Source: Chitinophaga pinensis (GTDB lineage: Bacteria; Planctomycetota; Phycisphaerae; Phycisphaerales; SM1A02). Taken from it: a stretch of DNA of 16,366 bases. Each line of letters opens with the position of its first letter. Position 1 is the stretch's first letter. Positions 14,321 through 16,366 of this stretch are shown here, in pieces. The translations under genes were made by a program, and so were the position numbers. The stretch covers positions 1 to 16,366 of the forward strand of contig CALQCP020000025.1 of NCBI GenBank assembly GCA_943329105.2, read 5' to 3'. The notes under the pieces were generated by a model. That model saw nothing but the letters and a program-made list of their open reading frames with translations, was not told where the DNA came from and did no database searches.

Positions 14321-14962
14321 TCATGGTCGACCCTCCGGGGTTCGACCCGCCTCAGCAGCCGTCCCCTCCAAGAATCCACGCAATTTTGCCAACGCCCGGT
14401 GATGCCGGGCAAGCAAGGTTCCGAGCGGTTCCCCAAGGTGTAAAGCCATCTCTTTGAAGCTCATACCGCCGACATGGCGCAGGTCAATCACTTCCCGGTC
14501 GGAGGCGGAAAGCCGCTCCACCGCGGCTCGGAGCGCCCCGATTTCCTCGGCCGCGGCACGACCGGCATTCGGATCCGGAGCCGCGCCCGCAAGCCCCTCA
14601 AGCACCTCGTTTGCTCCGGCGGGCTTGGCGTGGCGGCGCTTGCGTCGGGCATCGTCGCGCAGGCGATTCACGGCGATCCGAAACAGCCAACTCTCAAAGC
14701 GCCCGCCCTCAACATAGTCAACCAGTTTGGCTGCAATGGTGCAAAACACGGACTGGGTGATCTCTTCGGCAAGTTCCGGGTCAGCCCCCTGCGAGCGCAG
14801 TAAACCGTACACACGGCCCGAGTATTCGCCCACCAAGATGCGCCATGCAGCATCGTCGCCACCCGCAGCACGGGCAAGAACCGCTGCTGATACTGGACCA
14901 TCCTCTGGCATTGCCGTAGATGAACGCGCTCCCCGCCGCTCCCTTGCATCGGCCTCGGTCAC
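14321..14962 (-). CDS. ECF-type RNA polymerase sigma factor
   Basis: This 213-residue sigma factor directs RNA polymerase to a small regulon. Region 2 spans about 42-112 (ILVGEYSGRVYGLLR, AEEITQSVF, FESWLFRIAVNRLRDDARRKRR) and region 4 about 143-197 (LSASDREVIDLRHVGGMSFKEMALHLG, then GTLLARHHRALAKLR in place of the usual GTVKSRLxRARxKLR). Regions 1 and 3 are absent, as expected for ECF. The start is GTG at 14962, overlapping the DnaB stop by four bases (GTGA), with GGAGAC eight bases upstream. The putative anti-sigma gene follows after 99 bp. Its coupling to DnaB suggests it is made with the helicase, perhaps held inactive by the membrane protein. Confidence 0.93.
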   Translation of the reverse strand: MTEADARERRGARSSTAMPEDGPVSAAVLARAAGGDDAAWRILVGEYSGRVYGLLRSQGADPELAEEITQSVFCTIAAKLVDYVEGGRFESWLFRIAVNRLRDDARRKRRHAKPAGANEVLEGLAGAAPDPNAGRAAAEEIGALRAAVERLSASDREVIDLRHVGGMSFKEMALHLGEPLGTLLARHHRALAKLRGFLEGTAAEAGRTPEGRP

Positions 14963-16366
14963 CCGGGCAGGTCTCCGTAGTCCGCTCCGCCGTCCGAACG
15001 GCCCGCGTACTCAACACCACGCGCAGATCCATGCTGCACCAGGTTGCGGAACGCCGTGGAACTGCTGTCCCACAGGAGTTCCACGGTTCCAGTTGGACCG
15101 TTTCGCTGCTTGGCAACAATCACCTCCGCAACATTGGCCTTTAGCGGATTGGCTTCCACCCAGTTGGCATCAGACTTGTGGTAGTACGCCTCGCGGTGCA
15201 ACATCATCACCACGTCCGCATCCTGCTCAATAGATCCTGATTCACGGAGATCACTCATACGCGGGCGATGACCCTCGCGGCCTTCCGCTTGGCGATTGAG
15301 CTGGCTCAAGCACACCACCGGAACGTCAAGTTCGCGTGCCATGGCCTTGACACCACGCGAGATTTCACTCACTTCCACTTGGCGACTCTCCACGCGCGTG
15401 CCCGAACTCATCAACTGCAGGTAGTCGATCACCACCGCGCCGATCCCATGCTTCTCCTTCATGCGCCGCGCCTTGGAGCGCATCTGCAGGAGCGTCAAAC
15501 CGGGCGTGTCATCAATGAATATTGGAGAATTCTTCAGGCCGTCGCACGCACCCATGATGCGCCGCCATTCCTCGCGTGACAGCATGTTTTTGCGGAGTTT
15601 CTGCCCATCCACGCCGCCCTTCGCGCACAAGATGCGCTGCACCAGCTGCTGCTTACCCATTTCCAAACTGAAAAACGCCACTCCATTCGAAGCGGCCGCC
15701 ATGTTCTCCGCCATATTGAGGGCAAACGCAGTCTTACCCATCGATGGGCGCGCCGCCAAGATGATCATCTCGCCGCGCTGCAGGCCACTGAGCATCTCGT
15801 CAAGTTCATCGAAACCGGTGGGCACACCCGTCACGTGCTTGCCTTCGTTTTGCTCAAGCGTCCGGATGGTTTCGTCCAGCAATTCGCGCAAAGTGGACGC
15901 AGCACGCGCTTCACGGCGCTGCGCGATCGCAAAGATGCGCGACTCTGCTTCACCAAGCGTGATGACCGGATCTTGTCTTGATTGATGCGCATCAACCAAA
16001 ATTTCTCCGGCAGCGCGAATCAGTTCACGCAGCGTTGCCTTCTCACGAACAATGCGCGCGTACTCCGCTGCATTGGCGGCGGTAGCAACGCCTTCGGCCA
16101 AGTCCATCAGGTACGCCGCACCGCCAACATCATCAAGAACACCGTGATCCTTGAGTCGTTGCACCAGCGAAACGATTTCCATGGTCGCCGTCGCGTCGTA
16201 CAGCGCCACCATGTGTTGGAAGATCGTGCCGTGTCCAGCCTTGGCAAAGTCATCAGGCTGGCTGACAATTCCAATCACATCAGCGATCATCTTGGGATCG
16301 ACGATCATTGCCCCCCACAAACTCATCTCCGCCTCCGGCGCGGCCGGCGGCAGTGCTGAGAACAGC
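14959..16366 (-). CDS. dnaB: Replicative DNA helicase DnaB (N-terminus off window)
   Basis: This is the hexameric 5'-3' helicase that unwinds DNA at the replication fork. The N-terminal helical domain (SLWGAMIVDPKMIADV...), the linker and the RecA-like core are all visible. Counting from the codon at 16326, Walker A is ARPSMGKTA (192-200), preceded by PTGFDELDEMLSGLQRGEM. Walker B VVIDYLQLM and the LSQLNRQAEGR and DLRESGSIEQDADVVMMLHRE motifs follow. The codon at 16326 is not the real start: 13 more in-frame codons reach the right edge and read PPAAPEAEMSLWGAM, matching the conserved PPxxxEAExSxLGA near the N-terminus of DnaB. So only a short N-terminal piece is missing. No intein is present. 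The C-terminal tail is Gly/Asp rich. Confidence 0.97.
   Translation of the reverse strand, partial: LFSALPPAAPEAEMSLWGAMIVDPKMIADVIGIVSQPDDFAKAGHGTIFQHMVALYDATATMEIVSLVQRLKDHGVLDDVGGAAYLMDLAEGVATAANAAEYARIVREKATLRELIRAAGEILVDAHQSRQDPVITLGEAESRIFAIAQRREARAASTLRELLDETIRTLEQNEGKHVTGVPTGFDELDEMLSGLQRGEMIILAARPSMGKTAFALNMAENMAAASNGVAFFSLEMGKQQLVQRILCAKGGVDGQKLRKNMLSREEWRRIMGACDGLKNSPIFIDDTPGLTLLQMRSKARRMKEKHGIGAVVIDYLQLMSSGTRVESRQVEVSEISRGVKAMARELDVPVVCLSQLNRQAEGREGHRPRMSDLRESGSIEQDADVVMMLHREAYYHKSDANWVEANPLKANVAEVIVAKQRNGPTGTVELLWDSSSTAFRNLVQHGSARGVEYAGRSDGGADYGDLPG
14971..14976 (-). promoter_or_regulatory. Ribosome-binding site of the ECF sigma gene, inside dnaB
   Basis: GGAGAC on the minus strand lies eight bases before the GTG at 14962, within the end of dnaB. 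It supports the overlapping GTG start. Confidence 0.5.

Noticed and set aside
16324..16326. ATG at 16326 as the start of dnaB
   Set aside because: Upstream codons to the edge continue the conserved PPxxxEAExS motif of the DnaB N-terminus, so this is an internal Met and the gene is cut by the window edge.
1..16366. CRISPR arrays, tRNA/rRNA genes, insertion sequences, attachment sites
   Set aside because: No spaced direct repeats, cloverleaf-like segments, transposase motifs or terminal inverted repeats were seen. The window is almost fully explained by protein genes.

Overview
The window is almost fully coding, about 57-60% G+C by eye, and has three blocks. Short stop/start overlaps, very long Opp-type permeases, and an ECF sigma / membrane anti-sigma / Spy-like trio would suit a Planctomycetota-type Gram-negative bacterium. 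That assignment is a low-confidence inference; no rRNA or tRNA is present to fix it.

Block 1 (1-5675) is a urate-degradation locus with two divergent arms from a 108-bp intergenic region. Rightward (+) lie 5-hydroxyisourate hydrolase (4410-4760) and uricase (4764-5675), 3 bp apart. Leftward (-) one open frame runs from an ATG at 4301 to the left edge without a stop, giving at least 1433 codons. It is easily missed because it does not close in the window and is covered by many antisense ORFs. The polypeptide joins a malate synthase A-like module (about 1-690), an OHCU decarboxylase (about 690-828), a class C beta-lactamase-type serine hydrolase (about 835-1190) and the first repeat of allantoicase (about 1242 to the edge). 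With the two small enzymes this covers urate to HIU to OHCU to allantoin, then allantoate to ureidoglycolate, then glyoxylate to malate. The only ring-opening step without a recognised enzyme is allantoin to allantoate. The serine hydrolase, from a fold whose classical members open cyclic amides, sits between the allantoin-forming and allantoate-consuming domains, so it is a candidate non-homologous allantoinase. This is the most exciting object in the window.

Block 2 (5710-12884, all -) is a peptide/nickel-type ABC importer operon. In transcription order it has a second OppC-like permease, a membrane-anchored SBP_bac_5 binding protein, OppB with a soluble insert of about 160 residues, OppC with an extra hydrophobic insert, and one OppD-type ATPase whose usual C-terminal cysteine cluster is missing. 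No OppF is visible. The operon converges on uricase.

Block 3 (12903-16366, all -) starts with the replicative helicase DnaB (N-terminus off the right edge). An ECF sigma factor overlaps its stop by 4 bp. Next come a single-TM putative anti-sigma protein with a His/Asp-rich tandem-repeat N-terminus and a secreted coiled-coil Spy/CpxP-like protein, again overlapping by 4 bp. Once the giant frame is recognised, no gene-free stretch over 300 bp remains.
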